DNA of 64,000 nt from Cupriavidus yeoncheonensis (lineage in GTDB: Bacteria > Pseudomonadota > Gammaproteobacteria > Burkholderiales > Burkholderiaceae): assembly GCF_905397275.1 (NCBI RefSeq), contig NZ_CAJPUY010000022.1:48603-112602 (forward strand). The letters are read 5' to 3'. Of this stretch, positions 34,182 through 42,334 are shown in pieces. The notes below the pieces were generated by a model, which saw only the letters and a list, made by a program, of their open reading frames with translations, made no database searches and had not been told where the DNA came from. The stretch's first letter is position 1. The number at the start of each line of letters is the position of its first letter. Made by a program: the position numbers and the translations under genes.

Positions 34182-35125
34182 GCACGGCAAATCCAACCAC
34201 GGAGTCATTCATGCGGGAACCCTTCACACCCGGCGCGGCCCGGTTCGGCATCGCGCTGGGACCGTTGCTGTACTACTGGCCGCGCGCGACGGTGATGCAG
34301 TTCTATGCCGACATCGCCGAATCGGCCGTCGATCGCGTCTACCTTGGCGAAACGGTCTGCACGCGCCGCCATGAACTGCGCCATGCGCACTGGCTGGAGA
34401 TCGCGCAGATGCTGCGCGAAGCCGGCAAGGAGGTGGTGCTGTCCACGCCGGTGCTGATCGAGTCCGATACCGATATCGCCTGCATGCGCCGTGTCTGCGA
34501 ACAGGAAGACTATCTGGTCGAGGCCAACGACGTGGGCGCGGTGCGCTGCATGGGCGGCCGCCCGTTCATCGGCGGCCCGCACCTGAACGTCTATCACGCG
34601 GACACGCTCGCGTGGCTCGCCAGCCTTGGCGCCCGGGGCTGCGTCGTGCCGGTCGAGATGGACGGCGCGACGCTGGCCGCGCTGTCGGCCGGGCGTTGCG
34701 CCGGCGTGGCGCTGGAGGTGCTGGCCTGGGGCCGCATGCCGCTCGCATTCTCGGCGCGCTGCTTCACCGCGCGACACCACCGCTTGCGCAAGGACGCCTG
34801 CGAGTTTCGCTGCCTCGACTACCCGGACGGCCTCGTTGCCGCCACCGGCGAGGGCCAGGACTTCTTCACGCTCAATGGCATCCAGACCCAGTCGGCGACG
34901 TGCCTGGACCTGTGCGGCCAGGCGCAGGCCATGGCGCACATGGGTGTCGACATGCTGCGCGTGAGTCCGCATTCGGCCGGGACGCTGGAGGTGGTGGCCG
35001 CGCTGGCGGCGATCCGCGCCGGCGAACGCGCGCCCGCGCCGAGCGGCGTGGTGCCGGCCGGCGCGCAACCGTGCAACGGCTACTGGCATGGACGCCCGGG
35101 CATTGCGTGGGAGGACCGGCCATGA
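34178..35125 (+). CDS. ubiV: UbiV, O2-independent ubiquinone synthesis hydroxylase subunit
   Basis: 315 aa, ATG overlapping the ubiU stop. Cysteines at 61, 195, 208 and 212 (GETVCTRRH, SARCFTARHH, KDACEFRCLD) keep the spacing of the UbiV iron-sulphur ligands (13 and 4 residues at the end). About 20 extra residues precede the homologous start, so an ATG at 34211 is an alternative. It forms a heterodimer with UbiU. Stop overlaps ubiT. Confidence 0.92.
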   Translation: MSTANPTTESFMREPFTPGAARFGIALGPLLYYWPRATVMQFYADIAESAVDRVYLGETVCTRRHELRHAHWLEIAQMLREAGKEVVLSTPVLIESDTDIACMRRVCEQEDYLVEANDVGAVRCMGGRPFIGGPHLNVYHADTLAWLASLGARGCVVPVEMDGATLAALSAGRCAGVALEVLAWGRMPLAFSARCFTARHHRLRKDACEFRCLDYPDGLVAATGEGQDFFTLNGIQTQSATCLDLCGQAQAMAHMGVDMLRVSPHSAGTLEVVAALAAIRAGERAPAPSGVVPAGAQPCNGYWHGRPGIAWEDRP

Positions 35126-35586
35126 GCGTACTGCAAGGATTGCTCGCCCGCGTGCATCGCCGCATGCCAGCCCGGGCGCGCGCGTTGCCGCTGGTCTCGG
35201 CCCTGGAACTGGCGCGTCGCGCCGGATGGCTGGAGCCGCCGGCGGCGCTCGACGGGCACACTTTCCTGTTGACGGTCGAGGATCTCGGCCTGGACGTGCC
35301 TTTCCGTTGCGAACAGGGACGCTTCCGCTCGGCCGGCAGCAACGCCGGTGACCCCGAACTGACGCTGCGCGCCCGCGTGCCCGATTACCTGCGTTTGCTG
35401 GCGGGCCAGTGCGATACCGACACGCTCTTTTTCCAGCGCAAGCTGGTGATCAGCGGCGACACGGCGCTTGGGCTCGAAGTGAAGTACTGGCTGGACGCGG
35501 CGCCGCGACCGCCATGGCTTGAACCGCTGGCGTCGCGGCTCGCTGCAGGGTTGGGGGTCGCGGCGCCGGAGACGGGGCATCGCTGA
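35122..35586 (+). CDS. ubiT: UbiT, SCP2-domain accessory factor
   Basis: 154 aa, ATG overlapping the ubiV stop. It has an SCP2-like lipid-binding domain (about 40-130: LTVEDLGLDVPFRCEQG, LTLRARVPDYLRLLAGQCD, FFQRKLVISGDTALGLEVKYWLD). UbiT shelters hydrophobic ubiquinone intermediates for the anaerobic route. The UVT order in one operon and the overlaps make the pathway assignment strong. Confidence 0.9.
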   Translation: MSVLQGLLARVHRRMPARARALPLVSALELARRAGWLEPPAALDGHTFLLTVEDLGLDVPFRCEQGRFRSAGSNAGDPELTLRARVPDYLRLLAGQCDTDTLFFQRKLVISGDTALGLEVKYWLDAAPRPPWLEPLASRLAAGLGVAAPETGHR

Positions 35587-35621
35587 AGGGCGCGGGTGGC
35601 TCGGGCAACATCATTGCCGGG

Positions 35622-35657
35622 CCGCCTATTCCGCCTATTCCGCCTGTTCCGCCTATT
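35622..35657. repeat. Four tandem 9-bp repeats at the norR 3' end
   Basis: CCGCCTATT, CCGCCTATT, CCGCCTGTT, CCGCCTATT in a row. The last copy overlaps the norR stop codon. A slippage-prone array, perhaps a transcript-end structure. Confidence 0.75.
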
Positions 35658-37218
35658 TGCACCCGAGCCGTTTCGCCAGCTTGTGCAGATTGCTGGCGTC
35701 GATGCCGAGCTGGCGCGCTGCCTGCGCCCAGTTGCCCTGCTGCGCACGCAGCGCCTGGTCGATGCAGTCGCGCTGGATCTGCTCCACGGCGTCGCGCAAC
35801 GTGGTCCCGGCGGGCAGTGCCACGTGGTGGTGCCCGGCTTCCGCGGCATTCGTGACGGACGCCGACGCATCGGAGGGCGGCGCCAGGCTGTCCAGGTCGA
35901 GCAAGTCGGGCTCCAGCGTCACGATGTCATTGCGATTGGCGCCGCGGCTCACGGAGCGCAGCGCCGCGCGGCTGATCACGTGTTCCAGCTCGCGCACATT
36001 GCCGGGCCAGCGGTAGCGGCGCAGCGCATCCTGCGCGGCCGGCGACAGGCGCAGGCTGCGCATGCCGAGCCGCGCGCGGTTCAGCTCCAGGAAGCGCCCG
36101 GCCAGCAGCAGCACGTCGTTGCCGCGCTCGCGCAGCGGCGGGATCGGGATCGGGTAGACCGACAGCCGGTGGTACAGGTCCGCGCGGAACGAGCCGTCGC
36201 GCACATGCTCGCGCAGGTTGCGGTTGGTGGCAGCGATCACGCGCACGTCGACGCGGCGCGGCTTGTCCGAGCCCAGGCGCTGGATCTCGCCGTTCTGCAG
36301 CGTGCGCAGCAGCTTGGCCTGGATAGCGAGCGGCAGCTCGCCCACTTCATCCAGGAACAGCGTGCCGCCATCGGCGGCTTCAAAGCGGCCGGGCCGTTCG
36401 CCCGTGGCGCCCGAGAACGCGCCCTTGACGTGGCCAAACAGCTCGCTTTCCGCGAGCGACTCCGGCAGCGCGGCGCAGTTCACGTGGACCAGCGGACGCT
36501 CGCTCCGGCGCGACAGGCGATGCAGCCGGTGCGCGAACAGTTCCTTGCCGACGCCGGTTTCGCCGAGCAGCAGCACCGGCAGCTCCGAATCCGCCACCAC
36601 GTCCAGCTCGTGCAGCAGCCCGGTGATGGCCTCGCTTTGCCCGACGATCTCGCTCTCGTCGGCTGGCAGCTCGTTGTCGGGCGTCTTGCCGCGCGACAGT
36701 TGCAGCGCGCGGATATCGGCCTCCAGCCGGGTGGTGCGGATGGCGGTCTCGACCAGCAGCGTCAGTCCGTCCAGCTCGGCCTGCGCGGCATCGTCGAAGG
36801 TGCCGACCTGCAGCGCGTCGAGCGTGAGCACGCCCCACGCGCGGCCATCGAGTTCCAGCCTGATGCCCATGCAGTCGTGCACGGGCAGCGGCTCGCCCAC
36901 GTGTTCGTCGATCAGGCCGTCATAGGGGTCGGGCAGCACGCTGTCATGGTGGAAACACGTGACGCCGCGCCGCGCCAGGATGGCGCCGAGGCGCGGGTGC
37001 AGGCCGACGGCAAAACGTCGTCCGAGCGCGTCGCGTACCAGCCCGTCCACGGCCACGGGCCGCAGGTGTTCTTCTTCGAGCCGCAGCAAGGCGACGGCAC
37101 CACAGCCGAAATACGCGCGCAACGCGCCGACCAGCCGCTGCAGGCGCACGGCGTGCGGCAGTTCGGCGACCACATCGGCCAGCAACTCCGTATAGATGTC
37201 CCGCTGGTTCAGGGTCAT
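35653..37218 (-). CDS. norR: NorR, NO-responsive sigma-54 activator
   Basis: 521 aa from the ATG at 37218 (AAGGTG upstream). GAF domain (about 1-165) for NO sensing by a non-heme iron, AAA+ (about 190-425: GETGVGKELF, LFLDEVGEL, NVRELEH) and Fis-type HTH (NWAQAARQLGIDASNLHKLAKRLG). The sigma-54 contact loop is GAFSGA instead of GAFTGA. NorR binds upstream of norAB and, because one NorR box overlaps its own ATG, may repress itself. Divergent from norA. Confidence 0.95.
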   Translation of the reverse strand: MTLNQRDIYTELLADVVAELPHAVRLQRLVGALRAYFGCGAVALLRLEEEHLRPVAVDGLVRDALGRRFAVGLHPRLGAILARRGVTCFHHDSVLPDPYDGLIDEHVGEPLPVHDCMGIRLELDGRAWGVLTLDALQVGTFDDAAQAELDGLTLLVETAIRTTRLEADIRALQLSRGKTPDNELPADESEIVGQSEAITGLLHELDVVADSELPVLLLGETGVGKELFAHRLHRLSRRSERPLVHVNCAALPESLAESELFGHVKGAFSGATGERPGRFEAADGGTLFLDEVGELPLAIQAKLLRTLQNGEIQRLGSDKPRRVDVRVIAATNRNLREHVRDGSFRADLYHRLSVYPIPIPPLRERGNDVLLLAGRFLELNRARLGMRSLRLSPAAQDALRRYRWPGNVRELEHVISRAALRSVSRGANRNDIVTLEPDLLDLDSLAPPSDASASVTNAAEAGHHHVALPAGTTLRDAVEQIQRDCIDQALRAQQGNWAQAARQLGIDASNLHKLAKRLGCK

Positions 37219-37270
37219 AAACACCTTAAACGGTAAAAAAGACCGCAATTCAAAGTGGGTGAATTATACC
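37213..37270 (+). promoter_or_regulatory. Three NorR boxes (GGT-N7-ACC)
   Basis: GGT-N7-ACC occurs at 37213-37225, 37232-37244 and 37258-37270. The first overlaps the norR start codon. This matches the three NorR sites known upstream of norAB in C. necator, which form the enhancer for sigma-54 activation. Confidence 0.9.
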
Positions 37271-37310
37271 GTGTTTTTCATAAGCCAATGATTTATATGG
37301 AATAAAAAGC

Positions 37311-37326
37311 TGGCACGATACTGGCA
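37311..37326 (+). promoter_or_regulatory. Sigma-54 promoter of norAB
   Basis: TGGCAC-N5-TGGCA: the -24 GG and -12 GC are 10 bp apart, as in the sigma-54 consensus. It sits 41 bases after the last NorR box and 36 before the norA ATG. Confidence 0.9.
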
Positions 37327-37361
37327 TAGTGATGTGCAACGCATTCGAGAAGGAGCACATC

Positions 37362-38039
37362 ATGCGCTTGCAAGACCAGCCTCTGGGCCAGCTGGCCCGC
37401 CGTATTCCCGGTGCCACCGGCATCTTCCACGACTATGACCTCGACTTCTGCTGCGGCGGCAAGCAGACGCTGCGCGATGCCGCGGCCGCCAAGGGCCTCG
37501 ATGCCGACAGCATCGAAATGCGGCTGCAGACCCTGCAGCGCGACAGCGAGCCGGTGCAGACCGACTGGGGCGCCGTGCCGCCGGCCTCGCTGATCGCCCA
37601 CATCCTCACGCGCTTCCATGAGCGCCATCGCGAGCAGCTCCCGGAACTGATCCGCCTGGCCCGCCGCGTGGAGCACGTGCACGGCGACCGGCCGGATTGT
37701 CCGCTGGGCCTGGCCGACCACCTGGTGGCCATGCGCGACGAACTCGAAGGGCATATGCAGAAGGAAGAGCAGGTGCTGTTCCCGATCCTGGCGCGCGGGA
37801 TGCAGGCAGCCGCCGCGGCGCCGATCGCGGTGATGCGCATGGAGCATGACGACCACGGCGAAGCGCTGCAGCGCCTGGCCGCGCTGACCAACGACATCAC
37901 GCTGCCGCGCGCGGCGTGCAATACCTGGCGGGCGCTGTACCTGGGCCTGCGCACCTTGCGTGAAGACCTGATGGAGCACATCCACCTGGAAAACAACATC
38001 CTGTTTGAGCCGGCTGCCACGCAGGCAGCGCACGACTGA
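37362..38039 (+). CDS. norA: NorA, di-iron NO-binding protein (RIC/YtfE family)
   Basis: 225 aa, ATG with AAGGAG upstream. The ScdA/YtfE N-terminal domain contains DFCCGGKQTL. The hemerythrin-like domain has LIAHILTRFHERH, GHMQKEEQVLFP, RMEHDDHGE and MEHIHLENNILFE. In C. necator NorA lowers free cytoplasmic NO and modulates NorR activation. It is first in the norAB operon, 37 bp before norB. Confidence 0.93.
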   Translation: MRLQDQPLGQLARRIPGATGIFHDYDLDFCCGGKQTLRDAAAAKGLDADSIEMRLQTLQRDSEPVQTDWGAVPPASLIAHILTRFHERHREQLPELIRLARRVEHVHGDRPDCPLGLADHLVAMRDELEGHMQKEEQVLFPILARGMQAAAAAPIAVMRMEHDDHGEALQRLAALTNDITLPRAACNTWRALYLGLRTLREDLMEHIHLENNILFEPAATQAAHD

Positions 38040-38076
38040 GCCAACGCCAATCATCCCAAATAAAGCGAGCCTTATC

Positions 38077-40362
38077 ATGGGTCCCTATCGCAGACTCTGG
38101 TTCCTGCTGATCGCCGTGCTGGTGGTCACGTTCTCCCTGCTCGGCTACTACGGTGTCGAGGTCTATCGGCAGGCGCCACCCACGCCTGCCAAGGTGGTGG
38201 TCAGCGACGGCCGCACACTCTTCACCGGCGAGGACATCCTCGACGGCCAGACCGCGTGGCAATCGGTCGGCGGCATGCAGCTTGGCTCCATCTGGGGCCA
38301 CGGTGCCTACCAGGCGCCGGACTGGACCGCCGACTGGCTGCACCGCGAGCTGACCGCCTGGCTTGAGCTGGCCGCGCAGCAGCAGTACAGCCGGCCGTAC
38401 GCAAAGCTCGACGGCCCGGCGCAAGCCGCGCTGCGCGAACAGCTGCGCACCGAGTACCGTGGCAATCATGCCGATCCGCAGACCAGCGTGCTGACCGTGT
38501 CGCCGCGCCGCGCGCAGGCCATTGCACAGACCGCGGACTACTACGACCGCCTGTTCTCCGACTCGCCCGACCTGCACACGAGCCGCGAGCACTTCGCGAT
38601 GAAGGAAAACACGCTGCCGAGCGCCGAACGCCGTGCGCAACTCACGCATTTCTTCTTCTGGACGGCATGGGCCGCTTCCACCGCGCGTCCGGGGCACGAA
38701 GCCACCTACACCAACAACTGGCCGCATGAGCCGCTGATCGGCAACCAGCCGACCAGCGAAAACGTGGTGTGGTCGGTCATCAGCGTGGTGGTGCTGCTCG
38801 CGGGCGTTGGCCTGCTGGTATGGGCCTGGGCGTTCCTGCGCGGGCAGGAAGAGAACCTGCCGCATGCCCCGGCGCGCGATCCGCTGCTGGCCGTGGCGCT
38901 CACGCCGTCGCAGCGCGCGCTCGGCAAGTACCTGTTCCTGGTGGTGGCGCTGTTCGTGTTCCAGGTGTTCCTGGGCGGCTTCACCGCGCACTACACCGTG
39001 GAAGGGCAGAAGTTCTACGGCATCGATGTCTCGCAGTGGTTCCCGTATTCGCTGGTGCGCACCTGGCACATCCAGAGCGCGCTGTTCTGGATCGCCACGG
39101 GCTTCCTGGCCGCCGGCCTGTTCCTCGCACCGCTGATCAACGGCGGCAAGGACCCGAAGTTCCAGCGCCTGGGCGTGGACGTGCTGTTCTGGGCGCTGGT
39201 GATCGTGGTGGTCGGCTCTTTCACGGGCAACTACCTGGCCATCGCGCAGATCCTGCCCCCGAACCTGAACTTCTGGCTCGGCCACCAGGGCTATGAGTAT
39301 GTGGACCTGGGCCGCCTGTGGCAGATCGGCAAGTTCGCCGGCATCCTGATCTGGCTCGTGCTGATGATGCGCGGTATCTGGCCGGCGCTGCGTTCGCGCG
39401 GCGGCGACAAGAACCTGCTTGCGCTGCTGACCTCGTCGGTCGTCGCGATCGGCCTGTTCTACGGCGCGGGGCTGGCCTACGGCGAGCGCACCAGCCTGAC
39501 GGTGATGGAGTACTGGCGCTGGTGGGTCGTCCACCTGTGGGTGGAGGGCTTCTTCGAGGTGTTCGCCACCACGGCACTGGCCTTTGTGTTCTGCACGCTC
39601 GGCCTCGTGTCGCGCCCGATGGCGACGGCCGCGAGCCTGGCATCGGCATCGCTGTTCATGCTGGGGGGTATCCCGGGCACCTTCCACCACCTGTACTTTG
39701 CCGGCACCACCACGCCGGTGATGGCGGTCGGCGCCGCGTTCAGCGCGCTCGAAGTGGTGCCGCTGATCGTGCTGGGCCATGAAGCGTGGGACAACTGGCG
39801 CCTGAAGGACCGCGCACCGTGGATGGCCGACCTGAAGTGGCCGCTGATGTGCTTCGTCGCCGTGGCGTTCTGGAACATGCTTGGCGCCGGCGTCTTCGGC
39901 TTCATGATCAACCCGCCGATCTCGCTGTACTACATCCAGGGCCAGAACACCACGCCGGTGCACGCGCACGCCGCGCTGTTCGGGGTGTATGGCTTCCTCG
40001 CGCTCGGCTTCACGCTGCTGGTGCTGCGCTACGTGCGTCCGGCCTACCGCCTGAGCCCGGCCCTGATGAAGACCGCGTTCTGGGGCCTGAACGCCGGCCT
40101 CGTGCTGATGATCAGCACCAGCCTGCTGCCGATCGGCATCATCCAGTTCCTGGCCAGCGTGGAATACGGGACCTGGTACTCGCGCAGCGAGGCGTTCATG
40201 CAGCAACCGATCCTGCAGACCCTGCGCTGGGTGCGGACGTTCGGCGACGTGGTGTTTATCGTCGGTGCCGTGTCGTTCGCGCTGCAGGTGGTGCTGGGGC
40301 TGGCCAACCGCACGGTTGCGGCGGATCCGCAGCCGGTGGGGCTGGAGCCGGCGCGACGCTGA
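38077..40362 (+). CDS. norB: Quinol-dependent nitric oxide reductase (qNorB)
   Basis: 761 aa. About 14 TM helices: one near the N-terminus, a large periplasmic loop with no CxxCH heme motif, then the 12-helix NorB/heme-copper core. Ligand-type His residues are in FTAHYTVEG, IPGTFHHLYFAG and PVHAHAALFGVYG. The fused N-terminal domain and the lack of a cytochrome c partner identify the single-subunit quinol form. It reduces 2 NO to N2O at the inner membrane. ATG at 38077. Convergent with soxR. Confidence 0.96.
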   Translation: MGPYRRLWFLLIAVLVVTFSLLGYYGVEVYRQAPPTPAKVVVSDGRTLFTGEDILDGQTAWQSVGGMQLGSIWGHGAYQAPDWTADWLHRELTAWLELAAQQQYSRPYAKLDGPAQAALREQLRTEYRGNHADPQTSVLTVSPRRAQAIAQTADYYDRLFSDSPDLHTSREHFAMKENTLPSAERRAQLTHFFFWTAWAASTARPGHEATYTNNWPHEPLIGNQPTSENVVWSVISVVVLLAGVGLLVWAWAFLRGQEENLPHAPARDPLLAVALTPSQRALGKYLFLVVALFVFQVFLGGFTAHYTVEGQKFYGIDVSQWFPYSLVRTWHIQSALFWIATGFLAAGLFLAPLINGGKDPKFQRLGVDVLFWALVIVVVGSFTGNYLAIAQILPPNLNFWLGHQGYEYVDLGRLWQIGKFAGILIWLVLMMRGIWPALRSRGGDKNLLALLTSSVVAIGLFYGAGLAYGERTSLTVMEYWRWWVVHLWVEGFFEVFATTALAFVFCTLGLVSRPMATAASLASASLFMLGGIPGTFHHLYFAGTTTPVMAVGAAFSALEVVPLIVLGHEAWDNWRLKDRAPWMADLKWPLMCFVAVAFWNMLGAGVFGFMINPPISLYYIQGQNTTPVHAHAALFGVYGFLALGFTLLVLRYVRPAYRLSPALMKTAFWGLNAGLVLMISTSLLPIGIIQFLASVEYGTWYSRSEAFMQQPILQTLRWVRTFGDVVFIVGAVSFALQVVLGLANRTVAADPQPVGLEPARR

Positions 40363-40379
40363 TCTCCTGACTGGCTGAT

Positions 40380-40865
40380 TCAGGTACCGGGCCCGCCAAA
40401 GTGCGGGCCCGGTCCGCTTCCGGCCATGGTGTCCTGCGGATTGCGCAGCGGGCAGGCCTTGAGCGACAGGCAGCCGCAGCCGATGCAGCCGTCGAGCTGG
40501 TCGCGCAGTTGCGTCAGCATGCGGATACGTTCGTCCAGGTCCTCACGCCATGCCGCGGACATGCGCCGCCAGTCCGCCGCGGTGGGCGCGCGCCCGGCCG
40601 GCAACGCTTGCAAGGCCTGCGCGATCAGCGCCAGCGGCAGGCCCATGCGTTGCGCCACGCGTATAACGGCCAGCCGGCGCAGCACCGCGCGCGGATAGCG
40701 GCGCTGGTTGCCTGCGCTGCGCGTGCTGGCGATCAGTCCCCTGGCTTCATAGAAATGCAGCGCCGAAACGGCCACGCCGGCGCGCTCCGCCACCTCGCCG
40801 ACGGCAAGCAGGTCGTTGCGGCGTGGCGCGGCCGCGGACTGGCGGGGGCTGTTCTTCGTTGCCAT
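40380..40865 (-). CDS. soxR: SoxR redox-sensitive MerR-type regulator
   Basis: 161 aa from the ATG at 40865. MerR HTH (LLAVGEVAERAGVAVSALHFYE), dimer helix, and the [2Fe-2S] motif CIGCGCLSLKAC (C-x2-C-x-C-x5-C). Oxidation by redox-cycling drugs or NO activates it. Its own consensus operator lies 50 bp upstream, driving the divergent RidA gene. Its 3' end encodes a bidirectional hairpin shared with norB. Confidence 0.93.
   Translation of the reverse strand: MATKNSPRQSAAAPRRNDLLAVGEVAERAGVAVSALHFYEARGLIASTRSAGNQRRYPRAVLRRLAVIRVAQRMGLPLALIAQALQALPAGRAPTAADWRRMSAAWREDLDERIRMLTQLRDQLDGCIGCGCLSLKACPLRNPQDTMAGSGPGPHFGGPGT
40387..40412. terminator. Hairpin between norB and soxR
   Basis: Perfect 10-bp stem CCGGGCCCGC (40387-40396) with GCGGGCCCGG (40403-40412). 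It is inside the soxR 3' coding end and 25 bp after the norB stop. No T-run. Confidence 0.55.
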
Positions 40866-40914
40866 ATCTAATGCACCGGTGGCGATAAACCCCGACATGC
40901 TAACAGGGAATGAC

Positions 40915-40945
40915 TTGACCTCAACTTAACTTGAGGTCTGATACT
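40915..40945 (+). promoter_or_regulatory. SoxR box in a 19-bp-spacer promoter
   Basis: -35 TTGACC (40915-40920), 19-bp spacer, -10 GATACT (40940-40945). The spacer and flanks contain CCTCAACTTAACTTGAGG (40919-40936), one base from the SoxR consensus CCTCAAGTTAACTTGAGG. The long spacer is typical of MerR-family activated promoters. It controls the RidA gene and likely the divergent soxR. Confidence 0.9.
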
Positions 40946-40979
40946 GGGCGCCGACTTTCCATCGCGGAGCCCACGCATC

Positions 40980-41408
40980 ATGTACGAACTGGCCAGCCAG
41001 AACGCCCTGCTGAATTTCATCAATCCGAATGCGCTGTACGATCCCCGCTGCAATGGCTACTCCCATGTGGCGGTAGCCAGGGGGCCGGGAAGGATCGTCT
41101 ATGTGGCCGGGCAAGGCGGCGAAGATGCCGCTGGCGGACTGTCGCCCGTGTTCGCCAGGCAAGTCGGGCAGGCCATGCGCAACCTGCGCTGCGCGCTACG
41201 CGCCGCCGGGGCCGTCCCGGCGGATGTGGCCAAGCTGACCGTGCTGGTGGTCGATCATTCGCCGGAACGCCATCGCATCGTCACGTCGGCCATCCGCGAA
41301 ACATGGGGCGATGCCCCGGCGCCGGCCTGCACGCTGATCCCGGTGCCGAAGCTGGCGCTGGAAGAGATGCTGTTCGAGATCGAGGCGACAGCGGTGCTGG
41401 CCGGCTGA
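40980..41408 (+). CDS. RidA/YjgF-family protein, SoxR-controlled
   Basis: 142 aa. RidA fold with IVYVAGQGGEDAAGG, QVGQAMRNLRCALRAAG, VTAVLAG-like end (EIEATAVLAG) and the PAPACTLIPVPKLA strand. RidA proteins hydrolyse reactive enamines/imines or act as redox-dependent chaperones. Placement under a SoxR box points to oxidative or redox-cycling stress; the substrate is not known. Whether the usual active-site Arg is kept needs an alignment. Confidence 0.82.
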   Translation: MYELASQNALLNFINPNALYDPRCNGYSHVAVARGPGRIVYVAGQGGEDAAGGLSPVFARQVGQAMRNLRCALRAAGAVPADVAKLTVLVVDHSPERHRIVTSAIRETWGDAPAPACTLIPVPKLALEEMLFEIEATAVLAG

Positions 41409-41426
41409 GCCGGCCATGGGCCGCAA

Positions 41427-42269
41427 TCAGAAGGGCCGATCGCCCATGATGGTGGCGCGCTCCATGCGGCGCGGCGCCGGCCAGTAGTCGCTGACCGCAT
41501 AGTGCTGCGTGGCGGCGTTGTCCCAGATCGCCACGCTGTTGGGACGCCAGCGGAAGCGCACCTGGTACTCCGGGATCGCGGCCTGGCTGAGCAGGTAGTT
41601 CAGCAGCAGGCTTGCGCCCGGCGTCTTGTCCTGTCCGAAGCGCACGTTCTCCGGCGTGTGGTAGTTGATGAAGTGGGTCGAGAACGGCGTCACATACAGG
41701 ATCTTCTCGCCTGTCTCCGGATGCGTCCTGACCACCGGGTGATCCACCAGCGGATGCTTGCGTACCAGCTCCTCTCTTTCCTCGGTCGACATGATGGCGC
41801 CGAACGAATGCTCGATGCCATGCTTGGCACGCAGGTGCGAGATCTTCTGCTTGATCTCTTCGGGCAGGTGCTTGTATGCCTCCACCATGTTCACCCAGAT
41901 GGTGTCGCCACCCACGTCGGGACACGAGATGCAGCGCAGTACCGCGCCCTTGGGCGGGCTCGGGCGCCACGAGGCATCGCTGTGGTAGGTGTTCTCGAAG
42001 TGGTCCCGCTTCTCGCTCTTGTAGATCTCGATCAGGCCCGGATAGCCGGGCACCGTGTTGTTGACGGGGTGGTCTTCGAGGTCACCGAAACGCCGGGCAA
42101 ACGCGACATGGTCTTCGCGCGTGATGTCCTGGTCGCGGAAGAACAGCACCCGGTGCTTGAGCAGCAGCGCCTTGATTTCCGCATACAGCGAATCGTCGCG
42201 CGCGACATCGGCAAGACTCACGCCAGTCAGTTCGGCGCCAATCGAGCAGGTAAGTTGATTGATTTGCAT
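41427..42269 (-). CDS. TauD/TfdA-family Fe(II)/2-oxoglutarate dioxygenase
   Basis: 280 aa, ATG at 42269 with AAGGAG upstream. Iron ligands: YHSDASW (H-x-D), and the distal His in TQHYAVSDYW. A 2-oxoglutarate-binding Arg follows (RRMERATI). TauD enzymes hydroxylate taurine, alkyl sulfonates or phenoxyacetates; the true substrate is not evident. It is downstream of the MDR oxidoreductase and AraC regulator on the same strand, suggesting one catabolic unit. Confidence 0.88.
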   Translation of the reverse strand: MQINQLTCSIGAELTGVSLADVARDDSLYAEIKALLLKHRVLFFRDQDITREDHVAFARRFGDLEDHPVNNTVPGYPGLIEIYKSEKRDHFENTYHSDASWRPSPPKGAVLRCISCPDVGGDTIWVNMVEAYKHLPEEIKQKISHLRAKHGIEHSFGAIMSTEEREELVRKHPLVDHPVVRTHPETGEKILYVTPFSTHFINYHTPENVRFGQDKTPGASLLLNYLLSQAAIPEYQVRFRWRPNSVAIWDNAATQHYAVSDYWPAPRRMERATIMGDRPF

Positions 42270-42334
42270 AGTGGCCACTCCTTGAGCATGTGAGGCGGCC
42301 GGCATCGCATGCCAGCCTGTTGCAACCTTCTCTG

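Noticed and set aside
35622..35657. CRISPR-like repeats
   Set aside because: Nine-base units with no spacers; no repeat-spacer array was seen anywhere in the window.
37897..40206. 769-codon minus-strand open frame opposite norB
   Set aside because: Antisense shadow of norB with Gln/His/Arg-rich sequence and no motif.
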